The notes beneath the pieces were generated by a model. The model was given only the letters and a program-made list of their open reading frames with translations, had not been told where the DNA came from and did no database searches. From assembly GCF_900156535.1 (NCBI RefSeq), contig NZ_FTNV01000003.1:1-64000 (forward strand): DNA of 64,000 nt, read 5' to 3'. The position numbers and the translations under genes were made by a program. Of the stretch, positions 36,985-46,641 are shown piece after piece; the first letter of the stretch is position 1, and each line of letters starts with the position of its first letter. The stretch is from Roseovarius nanhaiticus. GTDB lineage: Bacteria > Pseudomonadota > Alphaproteobacteria > Rhodobacterales > Rhodobacteraceae.

Positions 36985-38127
36985 ATGACGCAATCAGAAG
37001 ACTTTGGCTTCGGCACTCAAATCCGGAAATCCCCTTACTTCGACGCAACGGTTCGCTGGGGCGCCAAGGCTTTTTCTGTTTACAATCATATGTATATCCC
37101 TCGCGACTTTGGTGATCCGCAACAGAATTTCTGGAACCTCGTCAATGACGCGATCCTGTGCGACGTGGCCGTCGAGCGTCAGGTCGAGATCACCGGTCCG
37201 GATGCGGCAAAGTTCGTCCAGTTGCTGACGCCGCGCGATCTGTCCAAGATGGCTGTGGGACAGTGCAAATACGTGCTGATCACCAATGCCGCGGGCGGTA
37301 TCCTGAACGATCCGATCCTGCTGCGCCTTGCCGAAGGCCATTTCTGGATATCGCTGGCCGACAGCGACATCCTGCTCTGGGCTCAGGGCGTGGCCGTGCA
37401 TTCGGGGCTGGATGTGCAAATTGGCGAGCCTGATGTCTCGCCGCTTCAGCTTCAGGGTCCGAAATCGGGCCTGATCATGCAAGAGCTTTTCGGCGAAAGC
37501 ATCGTTGACCTCAAATACTACTGGCTGCGCGAAGTCGATCTGGATGGCATCCCGCTTATCGTGTCGCGCACGGGGTGGTCCAGCGAACTGGGTTACGAGC
37601 TTTATCTGCGCGATGGGTCCAAAGGCGATCTGCTGTGGGAGAGGATCATGGCCGCGGGCATGGAGCACGGCCTGAGGCCGGGTCACACATCCTCGATCCG
37701 TCGGATCGAAGGTGGCATGCTGTCCTATCATGCGGATGCGGACATCAATACGAACCCCTATGAACTCGGATTCGACCGCCTTGTGAACCTCGACATAGAT
37801 GCGGACTTCATCGGCAAGGACGCGCTGCGCCGCATCCATGCAGAAGGTCCAAAGCGCAAGCAGGTCGGTCTGGTGCTGGATTGCGAGCCGCTTGACGGGC
37901 CGAACACGACGTTCTGGACGATCAACCAGGGCGGCGAAGTGATCGGCAAGGTGACATCGGCGGTCTATTCGCCGCGTCTCGAAAAGAACATTGCGTTGGC
38001 GATGGTTGCCGTGGATGCAGCGATGCTGGGGGCGGAGGTCGACGTCGTGACAAAATTCGGCCCGACAAAAGCGACAGTCGTCGAGCGCCCGTTCTACGAC
38101 CCCAAGAAGCAGATTGCGGCAGCATAA
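36985..38127 (+). CDS. DmdA/GcvT-family folate-dependent methyl- or aminomethyltransferase
   Basis: 380 aa. GcvT-fold enzyme closest in motif content to DMSP demethylase: FSVYNHMYIPRDFGD, CDVAVERQVEITGPDAAKFV, QLLTPRDLSKMAVGQCKYV, FWISLADSDILLWAQGVA and RRIEGGMLSYHADADINTNP. DmdA has SKQGG in the loop where this protein has GWSSELGYELYL, nearer to ordinary GcvT, so substrate specificity may differ from DMSP. Family members transfer a methyl or methylene group to tetrahydrofolate. It begins a plus-strand run with osmC, an enoyl-CoA hydratase and an acyl-CoA ligase. Confidence 0.75.
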   Translation: MTQSEDFGFGTQIRKSPYFDATVRWGAKAFSVYNHMYIPRDFGDPQQNFWNLVNDAILCDVAVERQVEITGPDAAKFVQLLTPRDLSKMAVGQCKYVLITNAAGGILNDPILLRLAEGHFWISLADSDILLWAQGVAVHSGLDVQIGEPDVSPLQLQGPKSGLIMQELFGESIVDLKYYWLREVDLDGIPLIVSRTGWSSELGYELYLRDGSKGDLLWERIMAAGMEHGLRPGHTSSIRRIEGGMLSYHADADINTNPYELGFDRLVNLDIDADFIGKDALRRIHAEGPKRKQVGLVLDCEPLDGPNTTFWTINQGGEVIGKVTSAVYSPRLEKNIALAMVAVDAAMLGAEVDVVTKFGPTKATVVERPFYDPKKQIAAA

Positions 38128-38209
38128 GGCATCCTGCATCATCAACGGCGCGTGCGCTCTTCGGGGTGCACGTGCGGCGGCACCAACACTTTCGCAAGAG
38201 ACTGCAAAA

Positions 38210-38659
38210 ATGTCAGATCTTTCAATCGAGCTGCACTGGCAGCGCGCAGAGCCCGCATTCGCGGCAGGTGCCTATTCAAACGCACATACCGTGCAATTGA
38301 ACAAAACGCACGACATCGCTGTGGACTCTGCCCCCGATTGGGGTGGCAATCCGTCGAATACCAACCCCGAGCAGGCGCTCGCGTCGGCGCTGTCAAGCTG
38401 CCACATGATGACCTTCCTCGCGCTGGCAGCGAAGGCGGGCTGGCCGGTGGCCAGCTATCACGATTATGCCGAGGCGCATCTTGGCAAGAATCCCGAAGGG
38501 CAGATGTCGGTCACTCGGATCGACCTTCATCCCGTTGTGCGCTTTGACACCGGCTTTTCCATAACCGACGCGCAGATGGCCGAAATGCAGGAACGCGCGC
38601 ACCGCTATTGCTTTATTGCAAACACTCTCGCTGATAGCGTCGAGATCAACATCCGCTAA
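38210..38659 (+). CDS. OsmC/Ohr-family protein
   Basis: 149 aa from ATG 38210 (no clear SD, but MSDLSIELHW is the usual kind of start). Two conserved cysteines, C64 in ALSSCHMMTFLALA and C134 in HRYCFIANTL, are positioned as in OsmC/YhfA-type thiol peroxidases that reduce organic hydroperoxides. It lies 82 nt after the DmdA-like gene and 12 nt before the enoyl-CoA hydratase. Confidence 0.85.
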   Translation: MSDLSIELHWQRAEPAFAAGAYSNAHTVQLNKTHDIAVDSAPDWGGNPSNTNPEQALASALSSCHMMTFLALAAKAGWPVASYHDYAEAHLGKNPEGQMSVTRIDLHPVVRFDTGFSITDAQMAEMQERAHRYCFIANTLADSVEINIR

Positions 38660-38671
38660 AGGACCGACCCC

Positions 38672-39472
38672 ATGCACACGGATAGCATTCTTCTCAGCGA
38701 TCTGAGCGATGACGGACTTCTGCGCCTGACGCTCAATGACGTAAAACGGCGCAACGCGCTCTCCGAGGCGATGCTGGCCGCGCTTGCCAAAGCGTTCGCG
38801 GACGCCGGCAGCAATCCGTCTGTCCGGGTGATTGTCCTCGCTGCAAACGGCCCCGCCTTTTGTGCCGGTCACGATTTGAAAGAGATGACAGCAGGGCGCA
38901 GTGATCCGGACGGCGGCAAAGCCTATTTCGCGAAGGTCATGGCGCTGTGTTCGGGTGTGATGCAGGGGATCGTCAACTGCCCCAAGCCGGTGATTGCAGA
39001 GGTTGCGGGCGTTGCCACAGCGGCAGGCTGCCAACTGGTGGCAAGCTGCGATCTGGCGATTGCCGCCGAGACCGCGCAATTCAGCACGCCCGGCGTTCAT
39101 ATCGGGCTATTCTGTTCGACCCCGATGGTCGCCTTGTCGCGCAACGTATCGAACAAGCACGCGATGGAGATGCTGCTCACCGGGGATATGACGCCAGCCG
39201 ACCGCGCCGCCGAGATCGGGTTGATCAATCGCGTTGTCAGCGAGGGCGCACTGAAAAACACGACCACCGAATTGGCCCGCAAGATTGCCTCGAAATCCAG
39301 CATGACCTTGGCCACGGGCAAACGTGCCTTCTACGCGCAGCGTGAGTTGCCCCTCGCCGAGGCGTATGATCAGGCAAGCCAGGTGATGGTGGACAATATG
39401 CTGGCGCGGGATGCCGAAGAGGGGATCAACGCCTTCATCGAGAAACGCGCCCCTCAATGGCAGGACGCCTGA
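38672..39472 (+). CDS. Enoyl-CoA hydratase/isomerase family protein
   Basis: 266 aa, crotonase fold. CAGHDLKEMTAG and GVATAAGCQLVASCDLAIAA form the CoA pocket and oxyanion hole; GLFCSTPMVALSRN follows. It resembles the ECHDC3 subgroup. In this gene run it would hydrate an enoyl-CoA (or a methylthioacryloyl-CoA-like compound) made after the ligase step. It ends 3 nt before the acyl-CoA ligase. Confidence 0.9.
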   Translation: MHTDSILLSDLSDDGLLRLTLNDVKRRNALSEAMLAALAKAFADAGSNPSVRVIVLAANGPAFCAGHDLKEMTAGRSDPDGGKAYFAKVMALCSGVMQGIVNCPKPVIAEVAGVATAAGCQLVASCDLAIAAETAQFSTPGVHIGLFCSTPMVALSRNVSNKHAMEMLLTGDMTPADRAAEIGLINRVVSEGALKNTTTELARKIASKSSMTLATGKRAFYAQRELPLAEAYDQASQVMVDNMLARDAEEGINAFIEKRAPQWQDA

Positions 39473-39475
39473 GAC

Positions 39476-41116
39476 ATGACGGCCAACCCTTTCAACACCG
39501 ATCTGGATCGCAACCCTGCCAACCACCAGCCACTGACACCGCTGACCTTTCTGGAACGCGCGGCTACGGTCTTTCCCGATCACACGGCCATCGTTCACGG
39601 CGGCTTGCGGCGCAGCTATGCGGAGTTCTACGCGCGTGCGCGGCGGTTGGCATCGGCCCTGGCGCAGCGAGGGATCGGGCGCGGGGATACGGTCTCGGCG
39701 ATACTGCCCAACATACCCGCCATGCTGGAATGCCATTACGGCGTTCCCATGTGCGGGGGTGTTCTGCATTCAATCAATACAAGGCTGGATGCGACGATCA
39801 TCGCGTTTCAGCTCGATCATGCGATGTCCAAGATCGTCATCGTTGACATCGAGTTGTGGCCACTGATGAAAGAAGCGTTGGATCTAACCCAGGTCAGTCC
39901 CTTGGTCATCCTTGTCGACGATCCTGCGTTTGATGGTGCGCGAATGGCATTCGAAGGGGCGGAGTATGAGACCGTCCTCGCCGATGGCGATCCCGGATTT
40001 GCCTGGCTCATGCCCGAGGATGAATGGGACGCAATCTCGATCAACTACACCTCCGGAACGACAGGCGATCCGAAGGGCGTCGTTTCGCACCACCGGGGTG
40101 CGTATCTTTTGGCGCAGGGCAATGCGCTTACCACCTCGATGCGCAAACACGCCGTCTACCTCTGGACGCTGCCGATGTTTCACTGCAATGGCTGGTGCTT
40201 TCCATGGACATTGTCCGCCATCGTCGGAACCCATGTCTGCTTGCGACAGGTCCGCGCCGCGCCGATCTGGGCCGCACTGGCAGATGAAAAGGTGACACAT
40301 CTATGCGGCGCCCCCATCGTCATGTCGCTGCTGATCTCCGCACCCGAAGAGGAACAGCGTACTCTTGACCACACGGTGCAATTTTTCACTGCAGCCGCAC
40401 CGCCGCCGGAAAAGCTGTTGGCTGACATGAATGCCGCAGGATTTGACGTCACCCATCTCTACGGGCTGACCGAAACCTATGGGCCCGCAGTTGTGAACGA
40501 CTGGCACGACGCCTGGTCTTCTCTGCCAAGCACCGAACAGGCCCGGCTGAAATCCCGCCAAGGCGTGCGCTACCTCCCGCTCGAGGGGCTGGATGTGCTC
40601 GACCCTGAAACCATGCGCCCGGTTCCTCGAGACGGAGAAACGATGGGCGAGGTCATGTTTCGGGGCAACGTCGTGATGAAGGGCTACTTTCGCAATCCTG
40701 CGGCCACACAGAAGGCGTTCGAGGGCGGCTGGTTCCATTCCGGCGATCTGGGCGTTGTGCACCCCGACGGGTACATTCAGCTGAAAGACCGCTCGAAGGA
40801 CATCATCATCTCGGGCGGAGAGAATATCTCCTCCATCGAGGTGGAGGAGGTGCTTTACGGCTTTCCCTCCATAGCGATTGCAGCTGTCGTCGCCATGCCC
40901 CACGAAAAATGGGGGGAATCCCCCTGCGCCTTTATCGAAGCGGCGCCGGGTCAGGAGATCGACACAGAGGCATTGCGCGCGTGGTGCCGGGCCCGTTTGG
41001 CCGCCTATAAAGTTCCCAGAATGTTCATCGTAACCAGCATTCCCAGAACGTCGACTGGCAAGATCCAGAAATTCGCCTTGCGTGAATATGTGAAAGAGCT
41101 GGCTGAACGAAACTGA
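39476..41116 (+). CDS. AMP-forming acyl-CoA synthetase
   Basis: 546 aa, ANL superfamily, complete. INYTSGTTGDPKGVVSHHRG (ATP loop), YGLTETYGP, HSGDLGVVHPDGYIQLKDRS, and catalytic Lys in STGKIQKFALR. It activates a short- or medium-chain carboxylate as its CoA thioester. The length suits DmdB-like ligases, but the N-terminus is that of a general acyl-CoA synthetase, so no specific substrate is assigned. Last gene of the plus-strand run. Confidence 0.92.
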   Translation: MTANPFNTDLDRNPANHQPLTPLTFLERAATVFPDHTAIVHGGLRRSYAEFYARARRLASALAQRGIGRGDTVSAILPNIPAMLECHYGVPMCGGVLHSINTRLDATIIAFQLDHAMSKIVIVDIELWPLMKEALDLTQVSPLVILVDDPAFDGARMAFEGAEYETVLADGDPGFAWLMPEDEWDAISINYTSGTTGDPKGVVSHHRGAYLLAQGNALTTSMRKHAVYLWTLPMFHCNGWCFPWTLSAIVGTHVCLRQVRAAPIWAALADEKVTHLCGAPIVMSLLISAPEEEQRTLDHTVQFFTAAAPPPEKLLADMNAAGFDVTHLYGLTETYGPAVVNDWHDAWSSLPSTEQARLKSRQGVRYLPLEGLDVLDPETMRPVPRDGETMGEVMFRGNVVMKGYFRNPAATQKAFEGGWFHSGDLGVVHPDGYIQLKDRSKDIIISGGENISSIEVEEVLYGFPSIAIAAVVAMPHEKWGESPCAFIEAAPGQEIDTEALRAWCRARLAAYKVPRMFIVTSIPRTSTGKIQKFALREYVKELAERN

Positions 41117-41606
41117 ACGGCGCACCTGTTCGGGCTCCCGCGGCAGCCTCACACGCGAGGGTGGCACCCCCATTGCAAATGCGGGTCGTTCAGATCTTAA
41201 GCGGTCAATCGCGTACGTCGCAGCATACGGCAGTTCGGTCTCAAGCGCTCCTTCGCCCCAAAAGGCTTGAAGGTTGGAACGGCGGTGTTCGTGTCGTTCA
41301 GACGGGCAGGGCCCCAGAGTTGGTGCCCCTGGTCACGCGGGCACCAATATAGCCGACCACCTTGCTCAGATCCGGCGCCCGGACATGCCAAGTCTGCTGC
41401 ACATGATCAAGAAACTGATGGCGAAGCGAGGGACTGGAAGAGTTTTTACCAGTCAACTCCGATCGTTCTACCCCCGGTGTATGGCCATCCCGGTGGGCCG
41501 ATGCCTCCGGTAGGAGCACGCCAGCTTCCCTCATCGCTGAGGCGGGTATCACTTGGGTAAAATGGCGGCCTCATCCGACCGATCTATGGCAGGTGCGCCG
41601 TCCGGC
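41117..41606. other. Intergenic region without recognised gene
   Basis: A 10-bp direct repeat, GTCGTTCAGA at 41185 and 41293, and a GGTGCCC...GGGCACC inverted repeat near 41322-41346 are visible. Open frames on both strands (such as 41298-41552 minus) have no recognisable similarity. It may be the residue of a mobile element. Confidence 0.3.
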
Positions 41607-43874
41607 TCAGGCCGCGAACCTGACAGCTGCCTGAGCAGGCAGCAAAAGCTGCGCTTCGTGACTTTTGAGACATTGGCGGGCGGTCTTGCCATAGGCGTTC
41701 GGATTGGCGCGCAACTCCGGGAAAATGCTGAACATTTCCTCGCGGGATTTGTCCGATATAGCCGAGATGCCGGCATCGGCTGCGTGAAAACTTTCGGTGG
41801 CGGCGCCATTGGCATAGATCACCTCATGGCAATCCAGCATCATGTGGATATAGGTCACCGCGGCTTGCGGAGCCGCGATCACGTCGCGCCCATCGACCAG
41901 ATGCTTGGCTGCGACCAGAACCTCGTCATGACCGAACAGAAGCTCGGCCTTGTAGCCTGTAAACAGAAGCCGGTGCTGCGGCGAGACAAGCAGGCCACGG
42001 GTCGCGCCGTCAAGCACATGCGCGGCGACGGAAATCGGGGCAAATTTGCCCACACCCGGAACCGTGCGGCGACCGATCCAGCGGATCGGCTGGGGACCGT
42101 GATCCCGAGTGACCACCATGTCACCGGCGCGCAGCGTTTCGATCGCCCGCTCGCCATATGGGGTCAAGATCTGTGCGCCGGGGGTAAAGCAGATGATGTT
42201 CTCGATCTCGGAGAAGGTCACGACCGTGCCGTCGGCCAGCGTGAAATTGCCCGACAATCCGCCTGCGGCATCATCGAGGTTGGTAAAGGTAATGTCCGCA
42301 CGGCTTACACTGGCGTCGAGCCGCAGCGTATCGCCATTTGTCTCGCCGCCTTCGCCGCCGACGATGGTGATTGTGCCTGTACCGGCCTCGGAAGGCGTCC
42401 CGATCACAAAGAAATCGTCACCGTCGCCGCCATAGAGCGTGTCATTCTCGCCCGCGATCAGCGTGTCATTGCCGCCTTCGCCATAGACCAGATCGGCCCC
42501 CGCGCCGCCATCAAGGACGTCGTTGCCGGCAACGCTATCGGTGCCGACAATCAATGGGCTGGTGGCCAGATCCTGAGCCGTGCCGCCGGGCGGGGTCACA
42601 CGCCCCGACAACACGTTGCCGCCCTGGTTCTCCCAGTACCGCGCCTCGATGGTGTAGCTTTGGCCCTCTTCCAGCGTCACTTCGCCCCAACGGGTGGTTG
42701 CGGCCTGATGAAAGTCGTTGTTCAGAAATGTACCGGTCGTGCCGTTCTGGTTGGTAAAGGTGACCGGATTGCCCTGGCTGTCGAAAATGCGGAGGGTCGA
42801 GCCATCGTCCGAGGTGGTCTCGAACCGATAGACGCCATCTGACGAGGCGATCAGCTTTGAGGTATAGATGATCCCGTAATCGTTCGGATCATTCTGGCCC
42901 GTTGCCTGTTGGCCGTGACCCGTGACATTGAATCCGGCAGAGGTGCCGGTGGCCGCAAGTGTGCCGCTCTCGATGGTGAAGGCCTGCCCGTTGGCCGAAG
43001 TAAAATCACGTGTGAAAACCTGATAATTCCAACGCTCCGCCGGGCCGGCATCGCCGTAGAGCACATCGTTGCCTGTGCCGCCCTCGAGGCTGTCATTGCC
43101 CGCGCCGCCGATCAGTGTATCGGCCCCGGCCTGACCGAGCAGCGTGTCGTTCCCGGCCTGACCGCTCAGCGAATCGTTGCCCGTACCGCCAGACACCGAG
43201 TCGTTGCCCAGACCCGCCAGGACGGTGTCATTCCCCGCACCCGCGTTTATCACGTCATCGTTGAAGCCAGGGCCGCTCAGACCGTCGCCATTGTCAACGC
43301 GATCCGAGCCCGAGGTGATCGGTTCGACATATGCGGTATCGATCAGATCATTGCCTGCGGTGCCATCAATCACCCCGTCATCCCAGCCCTGCAAAAGACG
43401 GTTGGCCCCGAGGTTGGTATTGGTGCTGGACTCCACGCCATTGAGGGTGATCGACACGATCGGACGGGCCTCGAAGGCGCCCACGTCGGCATTGTTGGTA
43501 AACTCAGGCGCCAGGAACAACTCGCCGGTCGTGGACTGTGCCAAGACCGCCGTCACCTGCGCCGTCGTGCCGTTGGCATAGGCGATGGTGGCGTTGAAAA
43601 CGCTAAGGCCATCAAAGGTAAAGGTCTGGGGGCCGCTGCCGATATTGGTGGTGAACGCGTCGTTCGTCACGTTGTTGTTCATGTCGAGAGCACCGGCAGC
43701 GCCACCATTGTCGATGGTCGTCACACTGGCGATGCGCTGATGAAGCGGATCACCTGCGGTGCCGTAGCTGCGGCCGACAAACAGCCCGGCATTCTCGGCG
43801 TTGCTGTTGCCCTCTGTCGGGTCCAGCACGAGGGACTCGTTGCCCAGGTATATCCAGTTGAATGTGGTTGGCAT
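41607..43874 (-). CDS. Secreted RTX/PA14/Hint-domain protein
   Basis: 755 aa with no Sec signal. N-terminal 200 residues are a beta-rich adhesin-like domain. Next come RTX-type repeats (GAGNDTVLAGLGNDSVSGG and so on) at about 215-290, a PA14-like sugar-binding insert (IIYTSKLIASSDGVYRFETT, DDGSTLRIFD) at about 295-445, a second RTX block to about 515, and a Hint (hedgehog/intein) domain from CFTPGAQILTPYGERAIETL at about 570 to 720. Ca2+-binding RTX blocks suggest type I secretion; Hint Cys would allow self-cleavage or ester formation. No secretion genes are adjacent. Confidence 0.88.
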   Translation of the reverse strand: MPTTFNWIYLGNESLVLDPTEGNSNAENAGLFVGRSYGTAGDPLHQRIASVTTIDNGGAAGALDMNNNVTNDAFTTNIGSGPQTFTFDGLSVFNATIAYANGTTAQVTAVLAQSTTGELFLAPEFTNNADVGAFEARPIVSITLNGVESSTNTNLGANRLLQGWDDGVIDGTAGNDLIDTAYVEPITSGSDRVDNGDGLSGPGFNDDVINAGAGNDTVLAGLGNDSVSGGTGNDSLSGQAGNDTLLGQAGADTLIGGAGNDSLEGGTGNDVLYGDAGPAERWNYQVFTRDFTSANGQAFTIESGTLAATGTSAGFNVTGHGQQATGQNDPNDYGIIYTSKLIASSDGVYRFETTSDDGSTLRIFDSQGNPVTFTNQNGTTGTFLNNDFHQAATTRWGEVTLEEGQSYTIEARYWENQGGNVLSGRVTPPGGTAQDLATSPLIVGTDSVAGNDVLDGGAGADLVYGEGGNDTLIAGENDTLYGGDGDDFFVIGTPSEAGTGTITIVGGEGGETNGDTLRLDASVSRADITFTNLDDAAGGLSGNFTLADGTVVTFSEIENIICFTPGAQILTPYGERAIETLRAGDMVVTRDHGPQPIRWIGRRTVPGVGKFAPISVAAHVLDGATRGLLVSPQHRLLFTGYKAELLFGHDEVLVAAKHLVDGRDVIAAPQAAVTYIHMMLDCHEVIYANGAATESFHAADAGISAISDKSREEMFSIFPELRANPNAYGKTARQCLKSHEAQLLLPAQAAVRFAA

Positions 43875-44065
43875 CGTGCTCGCGCCCCTTGGTTTTCAAA
43901 ACGGATATACACTGTCTGCGGCAGCAATTCGTGCAATTTCAGTCAAATTTAAGACAGACCAAGGCAGGATCAGGGCCGGCGCTTCAGGCTTTGAAGATCC
44001 GTGGTGTCAGCGGGTTGCCGTTTTCTGCCTATGGGCGGTTCAGAGCCCGCTGCTCGTTCAATGTT

Positions 44066-45190
44066 TCATTTAACCGAAGAGACGTCCAAGGGCTCATCTA
44101 TCCGGCTCTGTATTTGGGCCAGCTTGCTCCCGCTGAACCAGCATGCTGCCGCGACAAGGAAGCCTGCATAACCATCAATCGCGTAGTGCCAGCCAAGTAT
44201 GACCGATCCCAGCTGGATCAGCACGGCAAATCCCACCATGATACAACCAAGTTTGGAACTATAACGAAAGGCGTGAAATGCCATGACCCACGAGGTGGCA
44301 AGATGCATGCTGGGCATCGCCGAGATACCGCCCACATCAGTGCCGTTCAGGTGGTTTTGAAGCAAACGGGTCTGCATTTCGACAGCCAGCAGCGGACGCT
44401 GCGCGTCCTGGCGCAAGAGTATGTCCTTCAGCGGCAGAAACTGGTCGCCGAGGCCGAAATCCTGGAAATAAATAGGCCCGACCGACGAAAATACCGTCGC
44501 CAAGATCGAGCCGCCAATGATCCATGTGAGGGTAAAGGACATCAGATATGCATTGCGGCGGATTGGGTTTTCGCGGTCCATGCAGGCGACGAACACAAAG
44601 AAATATATCAACAAAAACCATGCAGAATAGGCTTTGTCGACGACGCGGATCATCGTGTCATTCGCAAAAATTGGGCTTAGCCAGATGTATGCGTCGACAC
44701 CACCGTGCATCTGGCGGTCCATGCGTGCAAACACTTCATCCCACGCAAACGGGTTCAGCTCGGGAATGGCCTCTTTGACATAAGAGAAGGCGGCGACGAA
44801 AAAGATGCTCGCAAAAATTGCGATGCCTCCGCTCAGAAGCCGCTGATAGTCAAACAAAATGGTTGTCTTGAAATCTTGAACAAGCCAGCCAATGGGCTTT
44901 TCCGGGCGGACGGACGTCGCCATGTAGGCGAAACGCCAGATTATCATCGATGCCAGAAAAAGCGGCACCAGGCTGGCCAGCATCAGCACCAGAATGGTTG
45001 GGCTCAGAGTATTGACCGGCCTCGCCGTGTAGACGCCGATCGCCAATGCCGCCAGGTAGTAAGCCAGCACCAGAAGAAGCAGGATAATGTTTTTCCGAAG
45101 GCCTAGACCGAGCAGGGAGGTAAACGCTTTGCCCGATGCGATTGCAGATCCCGAGCGCCGGCCAAAATCAATTTCAGTCTGCATTGTCAT
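44066..45190 (-). CDS. PAP2-superfamily integral membrane protein
   Basis: 374 aa with about seven helices. Phosphatase motifs C2 (ISAMPSMHLATSW, catalytic His) and C3 (GWHYAIDGYAG) are intact; a C1-like basic motif is less clear. It matches the PAP2_3 group including inositolphosphotransferase-like and lipid phosphate phosphatases, so it probably acts on membrane lipid phosphates. GAGGG lies 7 nt before the ATG. It stands alone. Confidence 0.85.
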   Translation of the reverse strand: MTMQTEIDFGRRSGSAIASGKAFTSLLGLGLRKNIILLLLVLAYYLAALAIGVYTARPVNTLSPTILVLMLASLVPLFLASMIIWRFAYMATSVRPEKPIGWLVQDFKTTILFDYQRLLSGGIAIFASIFFVAAFSYVKEAIPELNPFAWDEVFARMDRQMHGGVDAYIWLSPIFANDTMIRVVDKAYSAWFLLIYFFVFVACMDRENPIRRNAYLMSFTLTWIIGGSILATVFSSVGPIYFQDFGLGDQFLPLKDILLRQDAQRPLLAVEMQTRLLQNHLNGTDVGGISAMPSMHLATSWVMAFHAFRYSSKLGCIMVGFAVLIQLGSVILGWHYAIDGYAGFLVAAACWFSGSKLAQIQSRIDEPLDVSSVK

Positions 45191-45577
45191 GTAGCGCCCT
45201 CATTTGCCCAGGGCAGGTGTTCCAAGAAAGAGCGACTGGCATATGGTGTGACTTTGTCCATATTTTGTCATTTTGCGCGGCAGCGGCGGTGATGCCGGAT
45301 GCCTGTGGCGCAAGGATCAGTGGGCCGGGGGCAGAGGGAAAAAACGCCCGTCAGGTCTGTTTGAGCCGGCTGTTATGTATCTTTGAGCAAAGAACACTTT
45401 GCTGCCTGCCTGCCGGGCCGCGCCCAAATTTGCCTCTGTAGAAAACAGCTGCATCGTGTGTCGCAACGGCGGGTCGATGCCTGCGCATCACGCCTCATCT
45501 GCGTGCCAGATGGCTCTCGACATTGACGGCTGAATGCACTCATTCTGCCGCTTGAAAATCCACAGGGAGGTGCTGAA
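45191..45577. other. Divergent intergenic region
   Basis: 387 nt between the divergent PAP2 and quinone oxidoreductase genes. No gene, tRNA or clear box was seen; a strong SD (GGGAGGTG) precedes the ATG at 45578. Confidence 0.5.
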
Positions 45578-46552
45578 ATGGCTTTGACGGCAATCATCGA
45601 GGAACATGGCGGACCCGAGCGGTTCAAGCTGGTCGAGCGTGACGTGGGCGCGCCCGGGCCTGGCGAGGTGCGCATCGCGCACAAGGCGGTCGGCCTCAAT
45701 TTCATCGATGTCTACCAGCGCACGGGCCTCTATCCGATGGAGCTGCCCCACGCCATGGGGATGGAGGCCGCCGGCGTGATCGAGGCGGTGGGCGAGGGCG
45801 TGACACATCTCAAGGAAGGCGACCGCGCCGCCTATGCCTCGAACCCGCCGGGCGCCTATGCCGAGGCGCGCGTCATGCCCGCCGCCCAAGTCTGCCCGCT
45901 GCCCGAGGGGATCTCCTTCGAAGAGGGCGCGGCGATGATGCTGAAGGGGATGACGGTCGAGTATCTCTTTCACCGCACAACGCCGTTGAAATCGGGCGAT
46001 ACCGTGCTCTTTCATGCGGCCGCAGGCGGCGTGGGACTTCTGGCTTGCCAATGGGCGCGCTCCGAAGGGATCACCCTGATCGGGACCGCCGGATCGGACG
46101 AGAAGTGCCAGTTGGCGCTGGACCATGGCGCCGCGCATTGCATCAACTACCGGTCGGGGGATTGGGCGGCCACGGTGCGCGAGTTGACGGACGGCAAGGG
46201 CGTCGATGTCGTAATGGACGCGGTCGGGAAGGACACGTTCGACGGCTCGCTGTCGTCTTTGCGCCCCCTAGGCATGATGATTTCGTTCGGCAACGCCTCG
46301 GGGCCGGTGCCGCCGCTGGATATCGGTATCTTGGGCAAGAAGGGCTCGCTCAAGATCACGCGGCCCACGCTTTTCACGCATATCGCAGATCACGAGACGT
46401 GCCAGGCCATGGCCCGCCATCTGGCGGAGAAAGTGCTGTCGGGCGACGTCAAGATCACGATCGGCCAGCGTTTCGCGCTGCGCGACGTCGCCAAGGCGCA
46501 TGAGGCACTGGAGGCGCGGAAGACCACCGGGTCAACAATCCTCGAGATCTGA
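45578..46552 (+). CDS. NADPH:quinone oxidoreductase (zeta-crystallin type)
   Basis: 324 aa, zinc-independent medium-chain reductase. NFIDVYQRTGLYPMELP and GMEAAGVIEAVGEGV in the N-terminal domain; nucleotide-binding AAAGGVGLLACQWA in the Rossmann domain. It reduces quinones with NADPH by one electron in characterised homologues. Confidence 0.92.
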   Translation: MALTAIIEEHGGPERFKLVERDVGAPGPGEVRIAHKAVGLNFIDVYQRTGLYPMELPHAMGMEAAGVIEAVGEGVTHLKEGDRAAYASNPPGAYAEARVMPAAQVCPLPEGISFEEGAAMMLKGMTVEYLFHRTTPLKSGDTVLFHAAAGGVGLLACQWARSEGITLIGTAGSDEKCQLALDHGAAHCINYRSGDWAATVRELTDGKGVDVVMDAVGKDTFDGSLSSLRPLGMMISFGNASGPVPPLDIGILGKKGSLKITRPTLFTHIADHETCQAMARHLAEKVLSGDVKITIGQRFALRDVAKAHEALEARKTTGSTILEI

Positions 46553-46641
46553 GCGACTGAACAGCGCCGCTCGGCAACACCGGTCCTTTACGGGCCGGTG
46601 GGGCCGCGCTACCCACGCTGTGAACGATCAAGGAGAGAGCG

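Noticed and set aside
42440..43260. Regular short repeats that might suggest a CRISPR array
   Set aside because: They are degenerate, in frame, and encode RTX Gly-Asn-Asp nonapeptides; there are no unique spacers.
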